Made by a program: the position numbers and the translations under genes. The notes beneath the pieces were generated by a model, which made no database searches, had not been told where the DNA came from, and saw nothing but the letters and a program-made list of their open reading frames with translations. From positions 70,612,742-70,676,741 of the forward strand of contig OW240924.1 in NCBI GenBank assembly GCA_933207985.1: a stretch of 64,000 bases of DNA. The letters are read 5' to 3'. The first letter of the stretch is position 1, and each line of letters begins with the position of its first letter. This DNA comes from Pelobates cultripes. Taxonomy: Eukaryota; Chordata; Amphibia; Anura; Pelobatidae. This document shows positions 1 to 11,276 of the stretch, piece by piece.

Positions 1-1102
1 AAAAATGTTATAGTTGTAAAAAGTTGTAGCTGTGACTTTTTCTTAGAAGACGTGGACGGGCCTTGTGTCTTTTTTATGGGGTGGTGAATTGTCTCTTAAA
101 ACATGACTTAACAGTCAAAAGATTGTGAGTGATGCTCATTTAACAACAAATTAAATCAAGAAAATCAAGAGGTTTGTTAGAACTGCACCAAACGTATGTT
201 GCTTAATAGCACATTAGAGACCAGAACCTCACAAAATTAAAATTCCAGTCTAGTCCCTTCACAATCAAAGGAAAAGGCTGCACAAGCATGCCATTTTAGT
301 CATTAGGTCATTTTCAAAGATACAATTGTTGTTTAAAATGTGGTTAAGAAGCTAGATTCATGTAAAGGGAAACCAGATGGGATTCTTACTTTGAAACATA
401 CTCAGAACGTGGACTGCATTTTATTCTACTTTAAAACATACAACATGTGTGTCCTTCAAACTATGTGCCACACAGGCAGGCCCGCAGGGTATTACAGAGT
501 GATTTATATGATCTAAAATGTTTTCCCTTTTTTTCTCTTCTTCTCGACAAGAGAGTTTGTAAATTGTTGTACATTTTATAGTAAAAGGCTTCTTGAGATA
601 GGAGTTAATTACGGGAAGGGGGTTTAACAGCATTCCTATATTTTTTCAATGTATAAAATTATTGAAATTCTATAAAATTGTTATAAAAAATAAAAGACTA
701 TAACTACATACTTAGATTAGTAATACTTATATCATTCCAGAACTTGTGACTACGGTCTGTAAAATGTGTGTAAATTATTGCCCGCAGTATGCGTGAACAA
801 GAGCGTTAGGTTAATCAGAATCATTTGTTGCAATTTGTTAACATTTCTCTTCATCTGAATTTCATTAGAAATCTGTGTTTTGATACCTACATTGAGAAGT
901 ACTAAAAAATAAATAAAAAGACATGGGGCCACTAGAATTTCACCTATAAAACAGCAGGGACCCAGACATATAGCACTTACTATTCCCTTGCATTGTCATT
1001 GTTGATTACAGCGCTAATATATTGTTCTAATAAGAAATAACTGTTTTTCATTTGATTCAGTTTTCAGTTTTTATAGCTGTAATTTTAAGCCATGGACCAC
1101 AG
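1..1102. other. Intergenic DNA, nothing recognised
   Basis: AT-rich single-copy-looking sequence. Only short open frames are present on either strand and none has a recognisable domain. I see no splice-flanked exon, RNA gene or clear transposon end. Confidence 0.5.
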
Positions 1103-1624
1103 TTAAAGGGACACTATTGTCACCAAAACAACTGTAGGCTTTTTTTGTATAGATCATGCTTCTGCAGTCTCACTGCTCAATTCTCTGCCATTTAGGAGTT
1201 AAATCACTTTTGTTTCTGTTAATGCAGCCCTAGCCACACCTCCCCTGGCTGTGACTCACTAATTGAAAAGTTTTATTTTCAATCAGATATGCTTTAAGAG
1301 TTGTTTTGTCTCCTACTCTATAAATTGAAATTTAATCACAGATAGGATAATCCAAAAGGGTCTAGCAAGCAATTAACAGAGCAGGAGACATGAAATTCTA
1401 AATTAAACAAAATTTGCAATAAAGGAAGTGTAAACATTAGATGACTTTTTACAGGAAGTCTTTAGGAAGGCTGTGTAAGTCACGTGCACATATGGCTGCA
1501 TAAAGAAAGTTATTTAACTCCTAAATGGCAGACAATTGAGCAGTGAGACTACAGGGACAACAGCTATACACCAAAACTGCTTCATTAAGCTAATGTTGTT
1601 TTGGTGACTATAGTGTCGCTTTAA
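1103..1624. mobile_element. T2-like MITE (TTAA flanked, long inverted repeats)
   Basis: Seen: it begins TTAAAGGGACACTATTGTC and ends with the near-complement GACTATAGTGTCGCTTTAA, so both ends lie at TTAA. The inverted repeats run far inside. The text around 1160-1215 (anti-sense of GAGCAGTGAGACT and the AGTTAAAT stretch) is mirrored at about 1505-1555. No reading frame is present. Known: the T2 MITE family of Xenopus is defined by TTAAAGG ends and TTAA target duplications. Inferred: a non-autonomous DNA transposon of that kind. Confidence 0.75.
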
Positions 1625-2368
1625 GGTCATGAATGAGGGTCATTGTTAGAGTTCAAATTAAATTAAAGGGTCTCTAGCTATGGTGCCAGCATTACCATAA
1701 CACTGTCCCTAAGTCTAGTGCCAAATCATTTTTGAGCAATTTAAAACAAAAGAAAAGGGGGCTGGGGGGGACCTACAGGAGTTTTAGTTGATTTTTTTAA
1801 AATTTTGTACTCATAAAATTGATGCTTACCCTTTAAATATTGATACTGTCTCTATTGTGTTTTCAGTCTATGAAAATACAGACAGAATTCCAATTATGAT
1901 CGCTGGAGAATCATCTAATAGAAGCCCTCAGTCTGCAATAAAGAGCAGCCCTCCTACAGCAAAATAAAAACAAAAATATCCCACAAATGTAAACGCTTCC
2001 TAGATGTTCATTAATGTGCTCATTTATATAAGCTCAATTTAAGTTGAAGAATTACTGTTTCTTTAACACTTGTAATCAAAATAATTAGAAATTAGTGTTT
2101 GGAATCCCGTGGGCACTTCGTTTGCTCTTCACACTCTAATCCATTAGTATGATCAGACATTTAATACAAACGAAGCCTTCACCAACATACTGGAAGACAT
2201 CCAGGTTGGCCCATGTGTTCAGAAGTGATTTAGTGAGTCCGCATTGAGTGTGTATTCCCGCAAACACTGCCGTAATGATACTGCAGTGGGATAGCCCACA
2301 TCTCATAATGGCACACAGCAGCTAGGATCTTGGCAGATCTAGGATCTGTGATGTGATTTCCAGAAAGC
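1625..2368. other. Intergenic DNA, nothing recognised
   Basis: AT-rich sequence with no supported gene or element. A short G run lies near 1760-1770. Confidence 0.45.
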
Positions 2369-2448
2369 TTAACCCCTTAAGGACACATGACATATGTGAC
2401 ATGTCATGATTCCCTTTTATTCCAGAAGTTTGGTCCTTAAGGGGTTAA
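2369..2448. mobile_element. 80-bp TTAA MITE, copy 1
   Basis: Begins TTAACCCCTTAAGGACAC and ends GTCCTTAAGGGGTTAA, giving inverted repeats of about 15 bp between TTAA duplications. The core contains CATGACATATGTGACATGTC followed by a TTCCCTTTTATTCCAG stretch. Four more copies of exactly the same length occur in this window (20819, 33594, 48207, 60091). TTAA targeting fits piggyBac-type mobilisation, which is inference. Confidence 0.85.
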
Positions 2449-3038
2449 AGAGTAAATTGAGATATATATTTATATACAAAGGTTTCCCAAAGAGAGATTG
2501 CCACATCGGGGACCTCTCTTGGAATATTTATTTTTTGTCATTTAAAATTACCAGTTATAGCAAATCGTTGATGCAAATTAGTCTTAAAATACTTTTATGA
2601 CTTCCAAAATTACTAGTGTCACTAAAGAGCAACAAAATATCAATGTGTTCTTTGCTAGCTTCATATTTACACATATATTTTGCATAACTTTTTTTTTTTT
2701 TTTTCTGTTACAGTTACTAGATTTTTCTTTGCAAAATCTCAGGAACATGTTTGAAATTTTCTTTTTACTCTTTACTGATTGGCTACTGGATGTGTTTTTT
2801 GTTTCATAGGTTTTATTCCTGTTATGCAAACTATGGGAATTACATCTGTTTTAATGTAAGCAAATCAATAAAAAATATATTAAGCCTATTTAATTAAAGA
2901 ACCCTAAATATAAAGCAAATGTAAAGGTCATTAGCTTGAAATATGTAGCAATAACTTGAATCGTTCAAATGCATGTGCCATGGAAAATAGACATTTATTG
3001 CCTATACAGTACTACTGCTAAACTGCTTGGATATTTTA
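2449..3038. other. Intergenic DNA, nothing recognised
   Basis: AT-rich with a T run at about 2691-2704. The frames of 70-81 codons here on both strands are low-complexity and unlike any family I know. Confidence 0.45.
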
Positions 3039-3529
3039 TTAAAAGGACAATCCGGACCTCTAAAGCACTTTAACTTGCTGAAAATATTTGTGTGAAGAGT
3101 GTGTCCTATTTTTTTCATTTTTGAAAAAGTGCAAATTTCAATAGACATGTACACTTTTATAAACTATACTGGTTACACCCCCCTCCTTTTTAAGCAGACA
3201 ACAGGTCCTGTTACTTCCTGGTTTGGTTAACTTATTTGCACTGAACTCAATAGGTAGTAATTGCCCAGAGTGCCTGCCTTGCAAAAACTTCTCATTGAAC
3301 TGCATCGAGAAGTCGGTGATTGGACAGCCACAGAAATCCGGGCGGAGCTTGAAGGGGAGAGCTTGCAAAAATGGCAGACACAAGATATGCAGTTTTTGAA
3401 AGCTGTTTTTAGATATAACTCCAATGAAAAAAATGCGTAATTAAATGCATGCAAGTTTTCATTTGGGGTATATCTACTCAACAGTGGTTTTTATTTCTTT
3501 TAAATTTGGGCAGTGGAGTGTCCCTTTAA
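3039..3529. mobile_element. T2-like MITE, diverged
   Basis: Left end TTAAAAGGACAATCCGGACC, right end GCAGTGGAGTGTCCCTTTAA, both at TTAA. The ends match less well than in the copies at 1103 or 60340, so the copy is probably old. The overlapping frames on the minus strand are repeat-derived and not genes. Confidence 0.6.
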
Positions 3530-4183
3530 ATTTCTATTTTTTTATCTAACAAATAGGTTTTGCTTAGCCCCTGTGTCCTACATTTTAATTGCAAAGGTTC
3601 ATGAAAACCAGAAAAACACAAATACCATCAGACCCCACTAATGGAGGTAAATATTTTGTCCAGAAGACTTAATTTTGACAAACCGATTTTGGCCTACATT
3701 GCAATCCAGTGTTGGTAACCAATCAATAAAGTTTTCTAAATTTCAGACAGTATCGCACAAGAGTCATCAGTGATCACAATTCAGATTTCACTAATCTAAT
3801 TTTAATGCCACTGAAGTCAAAATACATTATTGTCTTAAAACTGGGCCTAAATGGTGATTCATTGTTAATCACAATGTAGAGCTTGATAAGAATATAAATA
3901 AAAAATGTGTCACCTTTAAAAGATATTAAATTGCACCATAGGTTGAAGGTTACTACACACAATAAAGTGCATTGATATTGCTAATAGGAAAGTTGTGTCA
4001 TTAACCTATCATATGTTATATGCATATTGCTCTGTGCATTTCTTTAAGGTACTTCTAAATGGTCAGTTCAGGTATAGTATAAAGGTGTATTTATCATATG
4101 TTATCAATTTTGCTAGTTACATTTTGGTTATTAAGCCTATATGTTCTTTTATTTGGAGTAAGTGATCAGTGAGATGTCGTTAG
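3530..4183. other. Intergenic DNA, nothing recognised
   Basis: AT-rich, no supported feature. Confidence 0.45.
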
Positions 4184-4785
4184 TTAAAGGAACACTATAT
4201 GGTCAGGAACACAAACATGTATTCCTGACCCTATAGGGTTAAAACCATCATCAAGCCACCCTGGTCCCCTCATGCCTCCCTAAATATAGTAAAATCTTAC
4301 TTGTATTCAAGGCTGCAGCTGCATGCTTTGTCACTGTTTTACTTTTGACCTGTCCACTGCCTGCTGACATCATCAGAAGTGGTAGCCTGATCCAATCACA
4401 ATGCTTCCCCATAGGATTGGCTGAGACTGACAAAGAGGCAGATCAGGGGCAGAGCCAGCACAAGTCAAACACAGCCCTGGCCAATCAGCATCACCTCATA
4501 GAGATGAATTGAATCAATGAATCTCTATGAGGAAAGTTCAGTGCCTGCATGCAGAGGGAGGAGACACTGAATGTTTGGATGCATTTTAAGCAGCCAGGAC
4601 CCAGGAAGGATCTCTAACAGCCATCTGAGGAGTGGCCAGTGAAGTTATCACTAGGCTGTAATGTAAACACTGCATTTTCTCTGAAAGGACAGTGTTTACA
4701 GCAAAAAGCCTGACGGTAATGATTCTACTCACCAGAACAAATTCAATAAGCTCTAGTTGTTCTATTGACTATAGTGTCCTTTTAA
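4184..4785. mobile_element. T2-like MITE, 602 bp
   Basis: Left end TTAAAGGAACACTATATGG, right end ATTGACTATAGTGTCCTTTTAA, both at TTAA. It shares an interior with the element at 21404 in reverse order: both carry a CTCATAGAGAT ... ATCTCTATGAGG inverted repeat and the GTCTCAGCCAATCC and CTGATCTGCC stretches. An internal hairpin at about 4200-4240 is built on GTCAGGAA and TTCCTGAC. Confidence 0.75.
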
Positions 4786-4879
4786 GTAGCTTATACACAT
4801 CACCAGGTCACATGAGGTATTTGTAGAGCTTTTTTGCGTTCCTGTGTTGTCCTGAGGTGAAGTTGCTAAAGTTCTGATG

Positions 4880-5438
4880 TGTCACGGCACCTGCTGGATC
4901 TGCTCCTGTTAGACAGCGGTCTCGGACCAGGCGGGTGCATCTCTTTGTGGCGGCATTCCCACGTGGAAATGGGAACGCCACTGGTTCAAACTTACCTGCG
5001 GCGTCCACCGGTCTCACTTCATGCACGGTCTCGGTCCCAACGGGCGCTCCTTGTGTTCCTCCCTTCACACAGCGGCGGGGTCTGAAATCATTACAGACGC
5101 CGGCCGCTGCAAATCAGAGCCTTTTAAGACCTACAGTTAAAACTTTAGTCCCTGACCATTGGGAACATATGTGTGATGTCAGAGCGAGAGCGCGTTTATG
5201 GTATTGTTTGTTGTGTATTCTAAGCTTTGGCTTGTTACTTGACTATTCTGACTTCTGTATCACTTGAACTTTGGCTTACCTACCATTTATGTACACTCTG
5301 TATACCTGACCCCAGCCTGTCCTGTACTTTTCTTTTTTATATGTTAAATCCGGCCATTTCAAGGTCTGGTAATACACCTTAGGGTTTTCTTTATTTTCAC
5401 TCAAGTTCTGTGTGTTGGGCATTTAGTGTATCCTGACA
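4880..5438 (+). mobile_element. Solo LTR, Gypsy-like
   Basis: Seen: starts TGTCACGGCACC and ends ATCCTGACA, the TG...CA termini of an LTR. The flanking five bases are TGATG and TGATA (4 of 5 match), like a target duplication. A TAAATCCGGCCATTTCAAGG block and a polyadenylation-like AATACA lie 70-90 bases before the end. That block recurs in the LTR-like copies at 18405 and 35841. No internal region or second LTR is adjacent, so this is a solo LTR left by recombination. The Gypsy assignment is inference from the ends. Confidence 0.65.
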
Positions 5439-6481
5439 TGATAGTGCCATTAAATTGTGTCCTCTCTAGAAGGACTGCAATCTCCGAAACCTGAGTGTTT
5501 CCATCTGTACAGGGGACATTTGGCTGCTGTTAGGCACAAGAAAGCGTGCTACGCGCTAAGTGCACTCTACATGTCGGTGGTAAAGTGTGCACTGTCTACC
5601 TGTCTTAGAGAGCTCCTCCTTTACAACTCATACACACAAACAGTTCAGTGAGGGCACTACTTTCCAGCTTAATGTTGCTTGGGTAGGCAGGCGGTAACTG
5701 GGAGCTTGAGTCTGGATCAGTTGTTTAAATGGCTCCCCTTCTAAGATGGAAAAAGAAGCTCCCCATAATATAAGCATTTAGCATGCCTATCAGTCAAGTC
5801 ACCTTATTTGGCTGCTGTTTTGGCATGCCCCTTATTACATGTACAATGCCAAATTATTTAATGGTTGACTGATGGTGTTATCTTTTTTGCTTCACCCTGC
5901 CCTCTATCCTTCTCACTTCTAGCTCCAGCAGAGGGTGCAGCATCTTCTGCAAAGCCTTCAACCTGCACTGCAACCTGGCTAACTCTGCTGACATTCTACT
6001 CCTGCAACACGGCAGCCATGGGATCTGTGCGGAGATGATTTTCCACCCATGCACTTGTCAAATTTCCCAACCACTTTTTCCCTGCTAACTTCTTTGCTGC
6101 ACAGCGTGCACTTTGTCAAACGTCCATCTCCCACATTATAAAAATGTTCCTACACTTTTCCCCTACGCACTAGACCGACTTCTGCTCAAAGTGACATGAG
6201 GATTCCAGAATGGCTGATCAGTTTCTGCTCCACTGAAGTGCCACTGTTGCTTCTTATTTTTCTTGTTGTACCACTACCTGCTGTGTTAGTTCTTGTGAAT
6301 GTAGAGCGGGGGGGAAGGGGGTATGTAACTGCATCCTCCTTTCTTAAACAGAAAGAAAAAGTAGGTACACTAAACAAAGTGAAACATGCTTACAACGCAG
6401 AAATTTACTTTTTGAAAAAAACATTTTCTTTACATTTTATGCTTTTTTAAATTTTTTTCTTTTTTAAAATCTTTTTCATGT
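5439..6481. other. Intergenic DNA, nothing recognised
   Basis: Mixed composition with a pyrimidine-rich part around 5890-6180 and T runs near 6430-6470. No gene or complete element is supported. Confidence 0.4.
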
Positions 6482-6935
6482 CCTTGCAAAACAACTAAAA
6501 ACAACTGCAGAGTTTTACAGGGATAAGCTCTCCTACCCTAAGATGACTCTACCGTCCTTGCTTCAACGATGAAAAAAAAAAAGAATTAACTAAATCAAAC
6601 TGTAAATGGAGATTGGAGAAAATAAATCTGCAGTGGCTAAGAAACTGAAAGAAGAATACTCTCTTATTCACTAGGCGGTTTCGGTTGTCTAATAAATGTC
6701 TAAAATATTCTGTCCCTGCAAAATAGTTCAACTAACCTGCAGTGCTTTACAGGTCTAAACACTATCAGTAGCGCAGAGCCCCACTCTAAACTGAAATTAC
6801 CTTCCTTGCACCTTCTACTACAAAATAAAAATAATAATAAAACGACTAAATCAAAATGTTGGAGAATGGAGAGAAGAAATATCCAGTGGTTAAAATCACT
6901 GAAAAGATTAATTTTAGAAATTTAGAATAACCCTG
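6482..6935. repeat. Diverged tandem duplication, about 232-256 bp period
   Basis: Two related copies lie head to tail. The first starts near 6482 (CTTGCAAAACAACTAAAA, then CTGCAG at 6505) and the second near 6714 (CCTGCAAAATAGTTCAACTA, then CTGCAG at 6737). Both continue through a TACCxTCCTTGC stretch, an A-rich run, ACTAAATCAAA (6589 and 6845) and GGAGAATxGAGA-like text. The spacing grows from 232 to 256 because of small indels in the A-rich part. Confidence 0.65.
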
Positions 6936-8562
6936 AAAAGGCTAGTTTGTGACAAACGCACACTACTCCAAGCGTACGCGTGGCTTGGTACTGGCAGTGA
7001 TCGGTGTAAAATGTAATATTTGTTTGCACTAGACCGAGAATAATGATAAAATCCCTCTTAACACCACCCACGCTTAATTATAATAATATATAATAATATA
7101 CAGGTAAAGTTGATTTAAACTCCTTTGGGGTGCCACCCTCGATAGTAGTAGGGGGCTTGAGTTATTCCCTCGGACTCCTCTCCGGATTGGTCTTTTTGGT
7201 AACCAAAAAAAAAATACCTAGAGAATTCTTCCATAAAAAAGGGATATTTATTATATAAAAATAATAGTTGACAAGTATTAAGAGTATGGTCATCCAATAA
7301 TAAGGCAATGTTTTAACGGGGTTCCATGGTCTTCCCAGCAAATTAGACTAACAACCCACAAAATACAGGTTAGCACAATATCTATGCAATATATAATTAT
7401 TAATAAATTGGTCTAATCAGGTAATGTGATTCTTTACCAGACAAAAGCAAAGGCAGAACTTAATAATGGAAATTTATTATGAAAATAAAAATAGTCAAAG
7501 AGCATAAATTTTTTTTTTTTAAACTGACAAACAAATTATTTACAGCAACAACCGTTAAAACTAAAAGGCAATAATTAACAGAAAATGTAATTATTCACTT
7601 AAAGATTAAAGCAACAGTATCTTCTGTTTGGGGGGAGCCCAGGCAAGGAAAAATAGTGATTTACTCAAAATTAGATTGTGGCCCCTAATTTACACATTAG
7701 GAAATTAAGAGCTTACAGGAAGTCCTATTTACGCTAAAGGTCAAGAGTTGTCTAATGTTACATAATTTATACATTGATTAGCTGATAAAACACTCAATGA
7801 AAATAAAATACATTATAACTGGTCCTTGGTTGTGCTTGTCGGATTGTTTAGAAAATGCTTATAAGACAAAGTTGCTGCACTGTCATTCACTGCACATATT
7901 AGGAACGAATGGCGAAAACCAGAATTCGTTCAGTTATACATTGACATGGCGAGCCTGTACTTGTTCTCAGAAAAAAAAAAAAAAATTCATTCATTTAGAT
8001 TTTTGGCTGAAAACAATCGCATGTGTCTACTTACTGTTTCAAACAGATGATCGTGTCCTGGCTATTTGAGAAGAAAGAACTATTCTGAATAGACGTTTTA
8101 AGACGCTTAGAGCTACTAGGAATAAATATATTTTTGTCCTCCATTTTTCTTTGATCTTTTTTTTTTTATAAAGAGCATTTAAAGAAGGTAAAAAGAAATA
8201 TGTTAAGATAAGTAAAATTTGTCATTATGCTTTGTTGATAAATGATATTCACTCTTACATTTTCCACACGGTAATTGGTCTTTTATTACGATTTGCAAAT
8301 AAATAGAATATGCTATTTAATTATTTTGTAAACAAATTGTTTACATTTTGTCGCATGTGATCACAAGCCTATAGTACTTTATATTGCTAATAATATCATG
8401 TGACTATTTGTAATCATATGATTTCCACTTATTCAACACTTTTCTCAACTTTTCTCATGTGACCTAAAGTGTGCTTATGCCTCCTCATTTGTAAACACAA
8501 TAGAAATGTGTATTGTATACATGATATAAACGCATATTGTGCAGGATAGGATACCACTAGTC
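6936..8562. other. Intergenic DNA, A-rich, nothing recognised
   Basis: Strongly AT-rich with ATAATA runs near 7080-7100 and A or T runs at 7206, 7509, 7972 and 8157. No supported gene or element. Confidence 0.4.
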
Positions 8563-9127
8563 TCAAAGGGACTCTGTAGTCACCAGAACCACTACAGCTG
8601 AATGTAGTGGTTCTGGTGTCTGCATCTAGCATGTCCCTGCAGTGTTAACACTGTAAACACTGCCTTTTCAGAGAAAAGACAGTGTTTACATTGTTGGCTT
8701 GAAACATCTCTAGTGGCAGCAATTCAAAAGATCACTAGAGATTCTTCCTAATCCAGTGTGCACAGTGTGCAGAACTGACGTTCAGCATCTCCACGCACTA
8801 AATGGAGATGCTGAATATTCCTCATAGAGTTGCAATGATTAAATTCATTAGGGGATGCTGATTATTGCAGCATGGCAATAACCTCTGAATGCTTTCCTAT
8901 GGGAAAGTATTAGATTGGTTGAGATCATCAAGACTGATGATCTCAGCCATGGAGGCCTAGACAGGCGGGGCCAGCCTCGGAAGAAAGGTGACTAAAATCA
9001 CCTTTTTACTGTGAGTAAAATCACCTTTTTACTGTGATTGGACGGACGCCGGTCACCTAAGCAGTTCGTTTAACACTATAGTGTAGGAATACATGTTAGT
9101 AATGCTGACACTAAAATATTCCTTTAA
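8563..9127. mobile_element. T2-like MITE, diverged
   Basis: Left part CAAAGGGACTCTGTAGTCACC, right part ending TATTCCTTTAA. The interior shows the CACTACA/TGTAGTG hairpin near 8590-8615, the TAACACTGTAAACACTG hairpin near 8645-8680 and an ATCTCTAGTGG/CACTAGAGAT pair near 8706-8742, as in other T2-like copies here. The left TTAA has decayed to TCAA. Confidence 0.6.
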
Positions 9128-10640
9128 GCTTTTTGAAGAAATAAGTTTCGGGGGTGTACATAAAGGACATCATTACGAGTAGAGTTGTAGACTGTTTATG
9201 GGCAGTTATCAGGATTTTGATTTGGATCCTGCTAGTAAAGACTAGGAAGAGTATTTGATGTATGACGAGTGGTGGGTGTTCCTTTAAGAAAAACCTTTCT
9301 TCCTTTGAAATATTACTATGCATGTCTGTGAGTATCTAAATAAAGGAACACTTGGTAACTGAGGAGTATTGGACCATTAAAAATGTTTTTGCTATAGCTA
9401 TTATAATGTTTTATACAGAATATGTTGATCCTAAAGTGTATTTTATATAACTTTTGACTATTTTAGTATTACCCTATTATCATGTACGTTTTCTCCTCAT
9501 CGGGTTTCATAGCGATTGCATGTGTATAGTAGGGAAGTCAACCCTACAGGGGTATCAGAGGGTCTATTACACCAAGATGGTTCTTGGAGGAGGCAGTATT
9601 TTTCCATAGCTCATCACAGGTGACGCCTATTAGTGAGTTGCTATTTTATCTTCTAAATGTGCAAATTCCTGGTTGCTTCCTTTTTTATCTGCTAAAGTAA
9701 AAATGTGAGGAGCTGCTCTCCTTCATTTTCACTTGATGGTCCAAAGATTGGAGAATGTGCCCTGTGTCAGCTGGGTAGAATAGTGACAGCAATTGGTGGA
9801 TAATATTCTATTGAATACTTGGTAGCAGAATTGACAAGTTGACATTCCTCCATCTCCCGGTAGAGAATGAGGCACTGCATGCTACAGAAATAAGGACTGA
9901 TCACCTACATGAGCAGAATTAATGACCAATCACAAACAGGACTTTTTGCAGAGATTGAACGTTACCAATGTTCTATCCATCAGGAAGATATAAAGAGAGA
10001 ACACACAAATTAATATAAACTAATGAATGCAAAGACAAATGGGGCATACATTGTTAAAGATCATTTAAGTTTAAATGCCCACCCCATACGCAAATTATAA
10101 GGGTCACAATGAAGCATGCTTTGCTCATGTGTATGCCTGTGAATGTATCTGTATATGCAAGTACTGCATATATAAAATTATTAACAAAGGGTAAGTTTTG
10201 TACTGTAGCTGGAGTCCGCTGAGTCCCACCTGGGGATGTATAAATTAGTGCAGTAACCAGAACACCCAATGTTTTGCATCACTAGCCTGGGGGGGGCTAG
10301 CCCAGATAGCAGAGCTCAGGAGAGGGTCTGTCTGTCCCCATTGTTTGATTATTACCCGCTGCGGTGAGGATACACATTCTGAGCTGTATTAATATGCTGT
10401 GTTTATATCAATAGATCAGTTCTTGTTCTACTACTAATGTATGGGCATGTGGGCTATATTCACTGCTATAACAACTGCTATAGTGATGCTGAAGCAGCTG
10501 TACCAAAGAACAGAGATGAAGTGATGGGGAGACCCTGCTCTGGTCCAGACAATGCAATACCAGACAATGCTGTGCTATCTCATAATATCAGCTGTTATAG
10601 TCTGTTAGGCTGTGTTATAGTCTCACATTATTTCCATAAT
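9128..10640. other. Intergenic DNA, nothing recognised
   Basis: No exon, RNA gene or clear element end. A short G run lies at about 10289-10295. Short frames are present without recognisable domains. Confidence 0.4.
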
Positions 10641-10790
10641 TATTATTAAAACTTGCATTTATATACGCCAACATATTCCGCAGCTCTTTACGATATTATA
10701 AATGGGGGGATTTTTAACAATAAATGGTACAATTACAAAATGTTACAGTAGCAATAGGTTGATGAGGACCCTGCCCAAATGAGCTTACAT
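10641..10790 (-). repeat. L2-like LINE tail, reverse orientation
   Basis: TTATTATTAAAAC, then ATTTATATACGCCAACATAT and a TTCCGCAGCTCTTTACGAT stretch, followed by GATGAGGACCCTGCCCAAATG. On the minus strand this is the AAAGCGCTxxGGAATATGTTGGCGCTATATAAAT-type end with a simple AAT tail, typical of L2/CR1-group 3' ends in amphibians and fish. The family name is recognition, not a search result. Confidence 0.55.
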
Positions 10791-10935
10791 GGAAATTGTT
10801 ACCTAAGACTGCCATGATGGAGAATCCTCCTCGATGGTCAGTCAGCTGAGCAAGGTAGGTCCACTGCCTAACGTGGGGATGGTAATAGCCCACCACCACC
10901 AGCTTGTCAATGTGCTAATAGCAGCCAAAAATGTT

Positions 10936-11045
10936 TATTAGTAGTAGTATTTATAAAGTGCCAAGATATTCCACAGAGCTTTAAATTGGAGAAATGGGTA
11001 AGAAAGGCCCTGCTCAAATGAGCTTACAATTTATAATAGGGGTAT
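10936..11045 (-). repeat. L2-like LINE tail, second copy
   Basis: TTAGTAGTAGTATTTATAAA, GTGCCAAGATATTCCACAGA and GCTTTAAAT, then CCCTGCTCAAATGAGCTTAC, match the neighbouring copy at 10641 with substitutions. They lie about 300 bases apart in the same orientation. Confidence 0.5.
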
Positions 11046-11276
11046 ATATATATATCATTTGGAGTCTTGCCCAAGAACATTTACTGGTAAGGTGGGCTGA
11101 CTGAGATTATAACCGGAGTTTGTAAGTCACTATTAGTTCTAGAATAGAAGTGGAGGCATAGAGCCTCATGCACATACATGGCCTGTTATAGCAGTAAATG
11201 TATCTAGAGTGAACTGATAGGATCATATCCTGACAATTATGTTTTATCTTAATTTATTTATGTTCCTTTAAAAGAA

